A stretch of DNA of 64,000 nt from Massilia phyllostachyos (GTDB lineage: Bacteria > Pseudomonadota > Gammaproteobacteria > Burkholderiales > Burkholderiaceae_D): positions 310,001-374,000 of the forward strand of contig NZ_JAJNOC010000005.1 in NCBI RefSeq assembly GCF_021044825.1. The letters are read 5' to 3'. This document shows, piece by piece, positions 1 through 8,619 of the stretch. The notes below the pieces were generated by a model that was given only the letters and a program-made list of their open reading frames with translations, searched no databases and was not told where the DNA came from. Positions within the stretch are counted from its first letter, which is position 1; the number at the start of each line of letters is the position of its first letter. The translations under genes were made by a program, and so were the position numbers.

Positions 1-776
1 AGGTGCGGCATCACCATCGCATCGAACTTCAGGTTGGTGAGCTTGTGGTAGACGCCACCGTCCGCCGGGTCCTGCATCGACAGCATCCATGCGAGGTTCC
101 ACATCGCCTCGTCGATGATGTCGGGGACGCCGTTGCCGGATTCCGGGATGTTCACGTCGAGCCTGTCGAACCAGCGCGGGAAGTGCTCGTACGCGGCCAG
201 CAGGGTATAGGTCGTGATGCCGGAACTGGGCAGGTATTTGTTGTAGTCGCCGGCATCGTACCAGCCGCGGCTGGCGGCGATCACCGTCCCGGCCGGGCGA
301 GTACTCGAGGCGGCCGAGGCGTGGACCAGCACCTTGTCGTCCGGATGCCCGGCCGGACGCGCCCAGGCGCCGGCGTACTGCGGCGCCAGTGCGATCGCGG
401 TGCGGTTGAAGTAGAGGGCTTTCAGCGACGCGACGCTCAGCGCGCGGTAGTTGTCCGGCTTGACCGTAAAGGCATCCGACAGCGGCAGGCCCTCCACCTT
501 GATCCGGTACGACCCTGGCGCGACGAGGCCGCTGAAGTCGGCGATGCGCACGGTCTCGCCGGATGCTTCCCACCTCACCGGCGCACCGAGGGCGCCGGAG
601 AACACCGCCTTGCCGCCCGCCGCCGGCACTACCTCGAAGCGAGAGCCGGCGGATTGCGGCGCCACGGCCAGCTTCTGCGCATCAGGCAGGAAGCCAAGCT
701 GGTTGACTTTCACGATCGGCGTCCCGGCCGCGGCGCTGCCGGCAACGCACAACAGCACCAGGAGCAGGCGCCTCAT
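1..776 (-). CDS. Glycoside hydrolase family 9 (endoglucanase-like), 3' part cut by window edge
   Basis: This is a partial gene: 258 codons are visible and the C-terminal catalytic part lies outside the window. The N-terminus (MRRLLLVLLCVAGSAAAG) is a signal peptide, so the enzyme is exported. Residues about 20-105 look like the Ig-like N-terminal domain of GH9 enzymes (VKVNQLGFLPDAQKLA). The GH9 signature DAGDYNKY is at residues 174-181; in this family the DAGD aspartates act as or near the catalytic base. The product is expected to hydrolyse beta-1,4-glucan or cello-oligosaccharides. Its ATG overlaps the stop of the upstream permease gene (ATGA), which indicates translational coupling in the beta-glucan operon. 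Confidence 0.88.
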   Translation of the reverse strand, partial: MRRLLLVLLCVAGSAAAGTPIVKVNQLGFLPDAQKLAVAPQSAGSRFEVVPAAGGKAVFSGALGAPVRWEASGETVRIADFSGLVAPGSYRIKVEGLPLSDAFTVKPDNYRALSVASLKALYFNRTAIALAPQYAGAWARPAGHPDDKVLVHASAASSTRPAGTVIAASRGWYDAGDYNKYLPSSGITTYTLLAAYEHFPRWFDRLDVNIPESGNGVPDIIDEAMWNLAWMLSMQDPADGGVYHKLTNLKFDAMVMPH

Positions 777-2110
777 GCCGGCACCGCCTTCGCCTGTCCG
801 TCCGCGCTCGGCGCGCTGCCGTCGTCATGGTGGAAGGGCGCGTACCAGGTGGCGAGGAAGGAGGGAATCGTCGCCACCATCACGAACACGAAGTAGCTGA
901 CGTAGCCCATCATCTCCTGCAAGTGTCCGCTGACGATGCCCGTGACCATTCCGCACAGGCCCATCAGCCCGGTGCCGAAGGCGTAGTGGGTGGTGGTGTA
1001 CTTGCCCGGCGCGAGCTGCTGCATCAGGTAGATCATGAAGCCGACCGCACCGAAGCCGAAGAAGAACTTCTCGATCACCACGCCCGCCGTGATGGCGAAC
1101 AGGCTGCTCGGGAGGTAGATGCTCATGATGAGGAAGGTGACGTTCGGGATGTTAACCGCGCAGCACAGCACGAACAGGGTCGATTTCAAGCCGCGTTTCG
1201 CCACGTACCAGCCGCCCAGCAGGGAACCGAGCAGCACGGCGGCCAGGCCGTAGGTGCCGTAGATCAGTCCCAGCATCTCGTTCGACAATCCGAGCCCGCC
1301 TTTCGACACCGGGTCGACCATGAAGAAGGGCCCGATCTTCTCGAGGAAGCCAATGCTGAGCCGGAACAGGAAGGCGAAGGCGATCATGCGCCACACGCCG
1401 CGCTTCTGGAACAGGGTCACGAAGGCATCCAGCAGGATGCGGCCGGCGTCGCCCACGCTGGACGGCGTGTCGGCGGCGCGCGCGCCTTCCGGCATGAAGC
1501 GCAGGTGCCACACCGCCATCAGGAGGGTGATCCCGGCGGCGAGGAAGAAGATGATGCGCCAGGCGTCGATCCAGTCCGGACCGAATACCTTGGGGTCGTG
1601 GCCGAACACCTGCGTGTGCAGGTAGCCGCTCAGGAACACCATGCCGCCGGAGGCGACGATCGGCCCGATGTTCCAGGACAGGCTCTGGATGCCGCAGTAG
1701 AGCGATTGCGCGCGGGTGTCGAGCGAAGTCACGTAGACGCCGTCGCTGGCGATGTCCTGGGTCGCGCCGATGAACGACAGGCCGAAGAACACCGCCATCA
1801 GGATGCCCATGTAGCCGGGCAGGCCGAGGGCCAGGCCGACGCCGGCGAAGCCGAGGCCGATCGCGACCTGCGCGCACAGCACGAAGAACTTCTTGGTGCG
1901 GTACATCTCGACGAACGGCGCGAACAGCGGCTTGATGGTATAGGCCAGGATCAACAGGCTCGAATACTGGGCGGCGCGGCCGTTGTCCATGCCGAGGTTC
2001 TTGAACATGATGGCGGTGACGCTGGTGAGCATCACGTAGCCGAGCGCCATCGTGAAGTAGCCGGTCGGGACCCACAGCAGCGGCGAGCGTGACGGTTCAG
2101 CGGTGCGCAT
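773..2110 (-). CDS. MFS transporter, AmpG/PAT-like sugar permease
   Basis: The protein has 445 residues and about twelve hydrophobic segments, as expected for a major facilitator transporter of the inner membrane. The pattern GATQDIASDGVYVTSLD near residues 115-131 resembles the AmpG branch, whose members import (anhydro)muropeptides or sugars. Here it lies between glucokinase and GH9 genes, so uptake of cellobiose or cello-oligosaccharides is the more likely role; this is inference. Its start overlaps the end of the glucokinase gene by 14 bases, and its stop overlaps the GH9 start. Confidence 0.85.
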   Translation of the reverse strand: MRTAEPSRSPLLWVPTGYFTMALGYVMLTSVTAIMFKNLGMDNGRAAQYSSLLILAYTIKPLFAPFVEMYRTKKFFVLCAQVAIGLGFAGVGLALGLPGYMGILMAVFFGLSFIGATQDIASDGVYVTSLDTRAQSLYCGIQSLSWNIGPIVASGGMVFLSGYLHTQVFGHDPKVFGPDWIDAWRIIFFLAAGITLLMAVWHLRFMPEGARAADTPSSVGDAGRILLDAFVTLFQKRGVWRMIAFAFLFRLSIGFLEKIGPFFMVDPVSKGGLGLSNEMLGLIYGTYGLAAVLLGSLLGGWYVAKRGLKSTLFVLCCAVNIPNVTFLIMSIYLPSSLFAITAGVVIEKFFFGFGAVGFMIYLMQQLAPGKYTTTHYAFGTGLMGLCGMVTGIVSGHLQEMMGYVSYFVFVMVATIPSFLATWYAPFHHDDGSAPSADGQAKAVPA

Positions 2111-3143
2111 GGTCGGCTTCCGTGTGCGGATAAGGAACGGCGCGCAGGCGACGGCGCGCCTGCGCCGGCGGATGCTGGGCCAGGTGGTCGGCCAGGATCG
2201 CCGAGGCGCCGCTCAGGGCCGGATAGGGCGCGGCGATGACCCAGGTCGGGATGCGTGCGGTGAAGGCGCTGAAGCGGCCCTTCTTTTCGAAGCGCGCACG
2301 GAACGGCGACTCTGCAAAGTACGCGCCGAGCTTCGGCACCACGCCGCCGCCGATGTAGACGCCGCCCTGCGCGCCAAGGGTCACCGCCAGATTGGCGGCC
2401 ACGGTGCCGAGCATGCCGCAGAAGCAGTCCACGGCTTCGCGGCTGAGGGTATCGCCGCCCGCGAGCGCGCGCGCCACGATGTCGGCCGGGCTCAAGCTTG
2501 GCGCCGGCGCCGCGCCGCGGCTGGCGGCCAGCGCCTCGCGGATCAGGGCGATGCCGGGGCCGGAAACGAAGCGCTCGGCCGAGACGTGGTCGTAACGCTG
2601 CCAGCAATAGCGCAGCACGTCGACCTCGCGCTCGTCCAGCGGCGAGAAGGCGACGTGGCCGCCCTCGCTGTGCAGCGGCACCCAGCGCCCGTTGCTGGGC
2701 ACCAGGCCGGAGACCCCGAGGCCGGTGCCGGCGCCGACCAGGCCGATGGCGCAGCCGGCGCGCGCGATGCCGCCGCCGACCTGCATCAGGTCGGCGCTTC
2801 CCAGCACGGGCAGGGCCATGGCCAGGGCGGTGAAGTCGTTCACTACCAGCAGGGTGTCGAGTTTCAGCTCGGCGCGCGCGCTCGCGACCGAGAAGGCCCA
2901 GTGGTGGTTGGTCATCCGGACTGCGTCGCCGTCGATCGGGTTGGCGATGGCGATGACCGCGTGCTGGACCGGCATGGCGCAGTGGGCCAGGTAGGCGTGC
3001 ACGGCGTCTTCGAAGCGCGGGTAGTCGGCGCAGGCCAGGGTGAGCATGGCCGTGATGGCGCCTGGGCCGGTTTCGAGCGCGAAGCGCGCATTGGTGCCGC
3101 CGATGTCGGCCAGCAGGCGGGGGCCATTTAAGTAATTATGCAT
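2097..3143 (-). CDS. glk: Glucokinase
   Basis: The gene encodes 348 residues of the bacterial glucokinase (Glk) family, which phosphorylates glucose with ATP in the cytoplasm. The ATP/phosphate loop LLADIGGTNARFALE is at residues 10-24, NDFTALA with the catalytic Asp103 follows, and the sugar-binding HSEGGHVAF motif is at residues 158-166. A strong ribosome-binding sequence (GGGAGGAGAC) precedes the ATG. In the operon it would feed glucose released by the GH1 enzyme into glycolysis. A palindromic repeat separates it from the upstream beta-glucosidase gene. Confidence 0.93.
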   Translation of the reverse strand: MHNYLNGPRLLADIGGTNARFALETGPGAITAMLTLACADYPRFEDAVHAYLAHCAMPVQHAVIAIANPIDGDAVRMTNHHWAFSVASARAELKLDTLLVVNDFTALAMALPVLGSADLMQVGGGIARAGCAIGLVGAGTGLGVSGLVPSNGRWVPLHSEGGHVAFSPLDEREVDVLRYCWQRYDHVSAERFVSGPGIALIREALAASRGAAPAPSLSPADIVARALAGGDTLSREAVDCFCGMLGTVAANLAVTLGAQGGVYIGGGVVPKLGAYFAESPFRARFEKKGRFSAFTARIPTWVIAAPYPALSGASAILADHLAQHPPAQARRRLRAVPYPHTEADHAHR

Positions 3144-3178
3144 GTCTCCTCCCTTTTCTTCTTCCGTTAGCTGCGAGA

Positions 3179-3265
3179 CCGTCGCACCGGCGGAGGCCGG
3201 TGCCCAAGTTTCATGCGTATCGATACGCTGGCAGAACTTGGGTTCCGGCCTTCGCCGGAACGACG
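3179..3265. repeat. Dispersed palindromic repeat, family A (copy A1)
   Basis: Two inverted half-elements face each other: a diverged one at 3179-3211 and a typical one at 3235-3265 (AACTTGGGTTCCGGCC, then TTCGCCGGAACGACG). Between them is the perfect palindrome GCGTATCGATACGC at 3215-3228. The same half-element recurs near 39830, 45540-45620 and 52010-52117. The copy lies between the beta-glucosidase and glucokinase genes on the same transcript, where it could fold in the RNA. Confidence 0.8.
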
Positions 3266-3269
3266 AGCA

Positions 3270-4616
3270 TTAGGCGCGGGCTGCGAGAAATTCGCGATAC
3301 CACAGCGCGCTGTCCTTCAGCGTGCGCTTCTGCGTCGCATAGTCCACATGCACGATCCCGAAGCGCTTCGCATACCCCGAATTCCACTCGAAATTATCCA
3401 ACAGACTCCACAGGAAGTATCCCTTGACGTCGACCCCCTGCGCCATCGCCGCGTGCAGCGCCGCCAGGTGGCTGCGCACGAATTCGATGCGTTGCAGGTC
3501 GTGCACCTGGCCGCCCTCGACCACGTCCGGCGCGGCCATGCCGTTTTCGGTGATGTAGATCGGCGGCAGGTCGTATTCGCTTTTCAGTTTCAGCAGCAGC
3601 TCGGGCAGGCCTTCCGGGTAGATCTCCCAGCCCATGTCGGTGAACCCGTGCTTGCCCGGCATCGGCTTGGGCGGCGTGTCGGCGCTGCACCAGGAGCGGA
3701 AGTAGTAGTTACAACCCAGGAAGTCGATCGGCTGCCGGATGATGTCGAAGTCGCCCTCGCGCACTTCCGGCGCATTGGCGCCGTGGCCGCGCAGGGCCAG
3801 TTCCGGGTAGTGGCCCTTGAAGATCGGGTCCATGAACCACTGGGTCGAGCGCGCGTATTCGAAGGCGGCCATGTCGCGGTCGGCCTGGGAGTCGGTGGCC
3901 GGGTCGGCGGTCCACTGGTTCAGGACGATGCCGAGCTTCGCCGGGCTGTCGATGGCGCGCATGGCGCGCATGGCCAGGCCGTGCGACAGCAGCAGGTGGT
4001 GCGAGACCTGGATCGACTGTTTGACATCGCGCACGCCCGGCGCGAACTGGGCGTTGCCGTAGCCGAGGTTGGCCGTGCACCAGGGTTCGTTGTGGGTAGC
4101 GATCGCCTCGATGCGCTTGCCGAAGCGGCGTGTCACTTCGTAGGCATAGTCGGCGAAACGATGCGCGGTCTCGCGATTCATCCAGCCGCCTTCATCCTGC
4201 AGGGCTTGCGGCAGGTCCCAATGGTAGAGCGTCATGTGGGCGCGGATGTTTTTCTCGAGGAGGGCGTCGAGCAGGCGGTCGTAGAAGTCGAAGCCCTTCT
4301 CGTTCCAGGCGCCCTTGCCGTCCGGCTGGACGCGCGACCAGGCCATCGAGAAGCGGTAGGCGTCCACGCCCAGGCTCGCCATCAGCGCCACGTCCTCGCG
4401 GTAGCGGTGGTAGTGGTCGCAGGCGATGTGGCCGTCGCTGGCATCCTTGATGTTGCGCGGATCGGCGCAGAAGGTGTCCCAGATCGACGGGCCCTTGCCG
4501 TCGGCGCGGGACGCTCCCTCGATCTGGAAGGCGCTGGTGGCCACGCCCCAGGTGAAGTCGGTCGGGAAGTCGCGGACGCTGTCGAAAGCGGAGGTGAACA
4601 TGGGGCGTTGGGTCAT
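3270..4616 (-). CDS. GH1 beta-glucosidase
   Basis: The 448-residue protein matches the length of family GH1 beta-glucosidases, retaining enzymes that cleave cellobiose and similar beta-glucosides to glucose. The N-terminal family signature (FTWGVATSAFQIEGA) is at residues 21-35. The acid/base THNEP motif has Glu177 and the nucleophile ITENG motif has Glu357, so both catalytic residues are present. No signal peptide is seen, so the enzyme is cytoplasmic and probably acts on imported oligosaccharides. It lies downstream of the TonB receptor, separated by a strong hairpin, and upstream of glk. Confidence 0.95.
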   Translation of the reverse strand: MTQRPMFTSAFDSVRDFPTDFTWGVATSAFQIEGASRADGKGPSIWDTFCADPRNIKDASDGHIACDHYHRYREDVALMASLGVDAYRFSMAWSRVQPDGKGAWNEKGFDFYDRLLDALLEKNIRAHMTLYHWDLPQALQDEGGWMNRETAHRFADYAYEVTRRFGKRIEAIATHNEPWCTANLGYGNAQFAPGVRDVKQSIQVSHHLLLSHGLAMRAMRAIDSPAKLGIVLNQWTADPATDSQADRDMAAFEYARSTQWFMDPIFKGHYPELALRGHGANAPEVREGDFDIIRQPIDFLGCNYYFRSWCSADTPPKPMPGKHGFTDMGWEIYPEGLPELLLKLKSEYDLPPIYITENGMAAPDVVEGGQVHDLQRIEFVRSHLAALHAAMAQGVDVKGYFLWSLLDNFEWNSGYAKRFGIVHVDYATQKRTLKDSALWYREFLAARA

Positions 4617-4637
4617 GGGGCGTGAAGGAAAAGCGGG

Positions 4638-4683
4638 TGAAAAATCGGCGGGCCGGGACGAGTGAACGTCCCGTGGCCCGCCG
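4638..4683 (-). terminator. Hairpin terminator after the TonB-dependent receptor gene
   Basis: CGGCGGGCC-GGGACG (4646-4660) pairs with CGTCCC-GT-GGCCCGCCG (4667-4683) around an AGTGAA loop. Read on the minus strand the stem is followed by ATTTTTC. It lies between the receptor stop and the beta-glucosidase start, so it may act as a partial terminator that keeps receptor levels different from those of the enzymes. Confidence 0.75.
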
Positions 4684-4692
4684 TCAGGCGGC

Positions 4693-7161
4693 TCAGAAAT
4701 CGAAGCCGGTGTTGATGCCGACGGTGCGCGGCGGCTTGTACTGGGCCAGCCACGGACCGAAGCCGTTGAAGGCGCTGGTCTTGATCTTCTTGTCGTTCAC
4801 GTTGCGAACGAAGGCATCGACCCACCAGCCCTTGTTCTGGTAGCGCAGGCCGAGGTCGGCCGTCGCATACGATTCCTGGCGGTCTTCCGGACCGTAGTTG
4901 AACACCGAGAGTTCGGCGTCGGTCTCGTAATGCGCCGTCACCCGCGGGATCAGGGTGCCACCGTTGGCCAGGTTGAAGGTGTGCTGGTACATGATCGTGG
5001 TCGAGAAGCGCGGCGCGTGCGGCAGGGTGTTGCCGGTGACGTCAAGGCAGCGGTCGAACTCCGGCTTGACGGCGCAGGGGCTCGGCAGGGTGTAGTCGTT
5101 GGAGCCGGCGACCAGCGCGCCCAGCTTGGTCTTCAGCAGGGCGAAGCTGACCGACAGGCGGTCGACCGGGGTCAGGCGCGCCGCGATTTCGGTCTCGAGG
5201 CCGTAGACTTCGGCCCCGTCGGCGTTCTCGATCGACAGGCCGCGGCTACCGTCCGAGAAGTTCACGGGCGAGTTGAACTGGAAGTCCTTGAAGTCCATGT
5301 AGAACAGGGCGTTGTTGACCTTCACGGCGCCGTTCATGAAGGAGCTCTTCGAACCGACTTCGTAGTTGGTCAGCGTCTCGGGCTGGTAGGTCAGGCCGCG
5401 GTCCTGCGTGCCGCCGGATTTGTAGCCGGTCGAGACGCTGGCGTAGACCATGTGATCCTTGCTGATGTCGTAGTTGATGCGGCCCAGCCAGGTGACCTTG
5501 CTGCCGCTGAACTTGCCGTCGTTGCCCGGCTTGTCTTCCTTGAAGCCCGGCTGCACGCGGGGGTCGATGGACGGGTTGAGCGGCAGCTGCGGCGCGGTCG
5601 CATCGTAGGCCCAGGTAAAGGCGCGGCCGCCGATGTTCTCGCGCTTGTCGTGGGTGTAGCGCGCGCCGCCGGTGAGGTGCAGCTGGTCGGACACGTTCCA
5701 GGTGGCCTGGCCGAATACGGCCGCCGAATCGACGGTCTCCTTCGGCTGGATGAAGGAACCCTGCCAGTCGACCTTGCCGCTGTCCTTGGTGCCCAGCATG
5801 ACCGGGATGTCGAAGCGGATGCTGTTCTTCTCGGCGCCGTAGTACAGGCCGGTCTGCCAGTCGACGGTGCGGGTGCCGGTCGACTGCAGCAGCAGTTCGT
5901 GGCTGTGGCTGCGGTAGTCGGAATCGGTGGTGGTGTGCTCCTGCCACTTGGCGCCCGAGATGACCGAGGTGGGCACGGTGGCGCCGCCGTCCTGGTCGAA
6001 GCGCATCGTGCCCTTGTACTTGGAATAGCCGGCCACGTAGTGCAGGGCCATGTCCTGGCCGATGTCCCAGCTCAGGCGGCTGCGCACGTTGTGGCTGGTG
6101 CGGTCGATCCAGGGCGCGCTGTCGCTCAAGGTCGACCAGTGGTCCTGGCCGGGGCGCGGGGTCTGCATCAGGTTGGCGCTCGGGGTGCCGCGGTCGTCGA
6201 ATTTTTCGTAGGCGACGTTCCAGCGCAGGCCTGGCGTGATCTGCCACAAGAGGCTCAGGCGCGCGGCGCTCTGGTCCTGGGCGTTGTACTTCTTGTCGCC
6301 GACGGCGAAGTCGTTCGGGTTGATCAGGCGGAACTTGGCCGGGTCGCCGCCCGCGGCGAGATAGGCGGCGCGCTGCTGCTCGGCCGGCACGCCCGGGAAT
6401 TTCTGGTAGTCGACATAGCCGTCGTGCTGCTCGTGCACCACGGCGAAGCGCAGCGCCGCGTTGTCCGAGATCGGGATGTTGACCGCGCCGCGCATGCCAT
6501 AGCGGTTGTAGTCGCCGATGCCGCCTTCGATGTAGCCGGCGCGGCTGCCCAGCTCCGGTTTCACGGTCTGGATATTCACCGCGCCGACGGTCGAGTTGCG
6601 GCCCCACAGCGTGCCCTGCGGGCCGCGCAGTACCTCGATGCCCTCGACGTCGAACAGCAGGGCGGTGGCGCCCTCGGCGCGCGGCGAGTAGATGTTGTCG
6701 ACGAAGGAGGCGACTTCCGGGTCGGCGTACTGGGTCTTGGCGCTGTCGTTGCCGATGCCGCGCAGGGTCATGGTGGTGACGCCGTGGTCGCCCTGGGCGG
6801 TGGCCTGGAAGCCGGGCACCAGTTGCACCACGTCGAGCATGGTCTGCACGTGGTTGTCGGCCAGGGTCGCGGCCGACAGGGCGGTGATCGCGATCGGGGT
6901 CTTCTGCAGCGAGGTCGAGCGCTTGGTCGCGGTGACGATGACTTCGGCCATGCCGTTGCTGTTCACGGCCGGGGTAGGGGTGGCGGCCGGGCTGGTGGCG
7001 GCCGCCGGGTTGGTGGCGTCGCCCGGGCGAACCATGTCGGCCGCGGTCTGGGCGGAGGCGCTGCCGATGCCGGCGACGAAGGTCAGGACGGCCAGTTGAA
7101 TAGGGGCGAGGGTCAGACTCCGGCGCGTGACGCCGCGACGCTGCGGTGCAGAGGTGTACAT
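4693..7161 (-). CDS. TonB-dependent outer-membrane receptor
   Basis: The 822-residue protein has a signal peptide ending near SASA-QT, a TonB-box-like EVIVTATKR near residue 73, and a plug domain (PIAITALSAATL, TLRGIGN, VEVLRGPQGTLWGRN). A long beta-barrel follows and ends in an aromatic residue (INTGFDF), as usual for outer-membrane barrels. It should import oligosaccharides across the outer membrane using TonB energy. Linkage to GH1, GH9, glucokinase and a LacI regulator points to cello-oligosaccharides or another beta-glucan as substrate. GGAGACAAC precedes the ATG. Confidence 0.92.
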   Translation of the reverse strand: MYTSAPQRRGVTRRSLTLAPIQLAVLTFVAGIGSASAQTAADMVRPGDATNPAAATSPAATPTPAVNSNGMAEVIVTATKRSTSLQKTPIAITALSAATLADNHVQTMLDVVQLVPGFQATAQGDHGVTTMTLRGIGNDSAKTQYADPEVASFVDNIYSPRAEGATALLFDVEGIEVLRGPQGTLWGRNSTVGAVNIQTVKPELGSRAGYIEGGIGDYNRYGMRGAVNIPISDNAALRFAVVHEQHDGYVDYQKFPGVPAEQQRAAYLAAGGDPAKFRLINPNDFAVGDKKYNAQDQSAARLSLLWQITPGLRWNVAYEKFDDRGTPSANLMQTPRPGQDHWSTLSDSAPWIDRTSHNVRSRLSWDIGQDMALHYVAGYSKYKGTMRFDQDGGATVPTSVISGAKWQEHTTTDSDYRSHSHELLLQSTGTRTVDWQTGLYYGAEKNSIRFDIPVMLGTKDSGKVDWQGSFIQPKETVDSAAVFGQATWNVSDQLHLTGGARYTHDKRENIGGRAFTWAYDATAPQLPLNPSIDPRVQPGFKEDKPGNDGKFSGSKVTWLGRINYDISKDHMVYASVSTGYKSGGTQDRGLTYQPETLTNYEVGSKSSFMNGAVKVNNALFYMDFKDFQFNSPVNFSDGSRGLSIENADGAEVYGLETEIAARLTPVDRLSVSFALLKTKLGALVAGSNDYTLPSPCAVKPEFDRCLDVTGNTLPHAPRFSTTIMYQHTFNLANGGTLIPRVTAHYETDAELSVFNYGPEDRQESYATADLGLRYQNKGWWVDAFVRNVNDKKIKTSAFNGFGPWLAQYKPPRTVGINTGFDF

Positions 7162-7187
7162 GTTGTCTCCAATATTTGAATTATCTT

Positions 7188-7216
7188 GTTTTATTGCTTT
7201 TGTGCCGGCGTTTCAA
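7188..7216 (-). promoter_or_regulatory. Predicted sigma70 promoter of the TonB receptor operon
   Basis: Read on the minus strand, TTGAAA (7211-7216) and TAAAAC (7188-7193) are separated by 17 bases. The LacI-type operator at 7217-7228 directly abuts the -35 box, consistent with regulated expression. Confidence 0.5.
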
Positions 7217-7249
7217 GAAATCGATTTCATAAATCTTGAAAACGATTTC
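7217..7249. promoter_or_regulatory. Tandem LacI-type operators
   Basis: GAAATCGATTTC (7217-7228) is a perfect 12-base palindrome, and GAAAACGATTTC (7238-7249) is a near copy 21 bases away, about two helical turns. Palindromes with a central CG are typical LacI-family sites. They lie in the gap between the receptor gene and the divergent LacI-type gene, which is the natural candidate regulator. Confidence 0.7.
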
Positions 7250-7315
7250 ATGCTAAATCTGCTTCTGAGTCGGTGTCAAACGAAATTTTAAAAAAGTTAA
7301 CGAACAGGCGTTCTG

Positions 7316-7331
7316 TTTGCACCGGTGCAAA
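7316..7331. promoter_or_regulatory. Perfect palindrome upstream of the LacI-type gene
   Basis: TTTGCACCGGTGCAAA is a perfect 16-base palindrome with a central CG. It starts 79 bases upstream of the regulator's ATG and may be an autoregulatory operator or a site for another LacI-family protein. ATGAAA-GAT-TTTCAT (7336-7350) is a further dyad just downstream. Confidence 0.5.
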
Positions 7332-7394
7332 AGCTATGAAAGATTTTCATGGCGTGTTAAGCTCAGGTCTCGCACCCGACCGGCATACCCATTC

Positions 7395-8411
7395 ATGAAG
7401 AACGACGAGAGCAGCAGCGGCACCACCACCCTGAACCAGGTCGCAAGCGCCGCCGGCGTATCCCCCGCCACGGTGTCGCGTTTCTTGAACGGCACCGCCA
7501 AGGTGTCGGATGAAAAGCGCCGCACCATCGAGCGCGTGATCGAGGAGCTCAACTACAAGCCGAACCGCCTGGCGCAAAGCCTCAAGATGGGCAGCACCCG
7601 CACCATCGGCGTGCTCACCCAGTCGCTCGAGAGCGGTTACTTCAATCGCGCCATGGTCGGCATCGAGGATGCGGTCAAGGAGTCCGGCTACGCCCTGCTC
7701 ATCATGAGCGGCCACTGGCATGCGGACGAGGAGGCCGAGCGGGTCGAGCTGCTGATCGGCCGCCGCGTCGACGGCGTCGCCATCCTGACCGGGAACATGA
7801 GCGACCGCCAGATCCTCGATTTCTCGCGCCGCGTGCCGATCGTGGCATTCGGGCGCAAGGTGGCGGCCGAACGGGTGCTGAGCTTCGGCCTCGACAACTA
7901 CCGCGGCGCCTGCGAAGCGGTCGACTTCCTGGTGGAGCAGGGGCACCGCCGCATCGCCATGATCACCGGCCCGGCCGACCACGAGGATGCGCGCGCACGC
8001 CTGGCCGGCTACCGCGACACCCTGGCGAAACACCGGATCGAGGTCGATCCGCAACTCATCGTGGCGGGCGACTTCCAGGAGTCGGGCGGCCTGCTGGCGG
8101 TGAACCAGCTGCTTGCCTCGCACCAGCGCTTCACTGCGATCTTCGCCGGCAACGACCTGACCGCCTATGGCGCGCGCCTCGCCCTGTACCGGCGCAGCAT
8201 CCGGGTGCCGGACGACATCTCGATCGTCGGCTTCGACGACCTGCACAGCTCGATGTACACGACGCCGCCCCTGACCACGGTGCGTCAGCCGCTGTACGAG
8301 GTCGGCACGAATATCGGCCGCATGATGCTGGGCATGCTGGGGCATGCGCAGCCGCACATGGAGATGCCGCCGCTGAGCCTGATCGTGCGGGAGTCGGTGC
8401 GGCGTGTTTGA
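7395..8411 (+). CDS. LacI-family transcriptional regulator
   Basis: From the ATG at 7395 the protein has 338 residues, the normal LacI length. The N-terminal helix-turn-helix reads TTLNQVASAAGVSPATVSRF and is followed by the hinge helix (KPNRLAQSLKMGSTRTIG). The rest is a periplasmic-binding-protein-like sensor domain (VDGVAIL, ISIVGFDDL). A TTG further upstream would begin inside a palindrome and is unlikely to be the start. Its divergent position next to the receptor operon and the palindromic sites between them make it the likely sugar-responsive regulator of the beta-glucan locus. Confidence 0.92.
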   Translation: MKNDESSSGTTTLNQVASAAGVSPATVSRFLNGTAKVSDEKRRTIERVIEELNYKPNRLAQSLKMGSTRTIGVLTQSLESGYFNRAMVGIEDAVKESGYALLIMSGHWHADEEAERVELLIGRRVDGVAILTGNMSDRQILDFSRRVPIVAFGRKVAAERVLSFGLDNYRGACEAVDFLVEQGHRRIAMITGPADHEDARARLAGYRDTLAKHRIEVDPQLIVAGDFQESGGLLAVNQLLASHQRFTAIFAGNDLTAYGARLALYRRSIRVPDDISIVGFDDLHSSMYTTPPLTTVRQPLYEVGTNIGRMMLGMLGHAQPHMEMPPLSLIVRESVRRV

Positions 8412-8470
8412 GCTTGCGCGTGCCCCTTTCATGCATGGCGCATGAAATGAATAAAATCGCTTGCAATTAG

Positions 8471-8576
8471 ATAGCGCGCTATGTATTATCGATTCCGAGT
8501 TCAGGAATTGGCAGCAGCAGGGGCAAGGATCTACCCGAGCGCTGCCAGTATATAAGTAGCGCACTATTAAATAGTG
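8471..8576. promoter_or_regulatory. Dyad-rich upstream region of ohr
   Basis: ATAGCGCGCTAT (8471-8482) is a perfect palindrome. AGTAGCGCACTAT (8555-8567) is a related imperfect site, and CACTAT-TAA-ATAGTG (8562-8576) is a perfect dyad next to the ohr start. MarR-type OhrR repressors commonly control ohr through such sites. No ohrR gene is visible in the window, so the assignment is inference. Confidence 0.45.
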
Positions 8577-8619
8577 TTTTAATCATGGGCGCGAGCCCGA
8601 CCAGACAAGGAGCATCATC

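Noticed and set aside
827-2092. Long open frame on the plus strand opposite the AmpG-like transporter
   Set aside because: It is rich in His, Gln, Glu and Arg, has no recognisable domain, and is the complement of a clear membrane protein; typical shadow frame in GC-rich DNA.
7317-7394. Upstream TTG start extending the LacI-type regulator by 26 residues
   Set aside because: It would begin inside a perfect palindrome and add a sequence unlike LacI N-termini; the ATG at 7395 gives the normal length.
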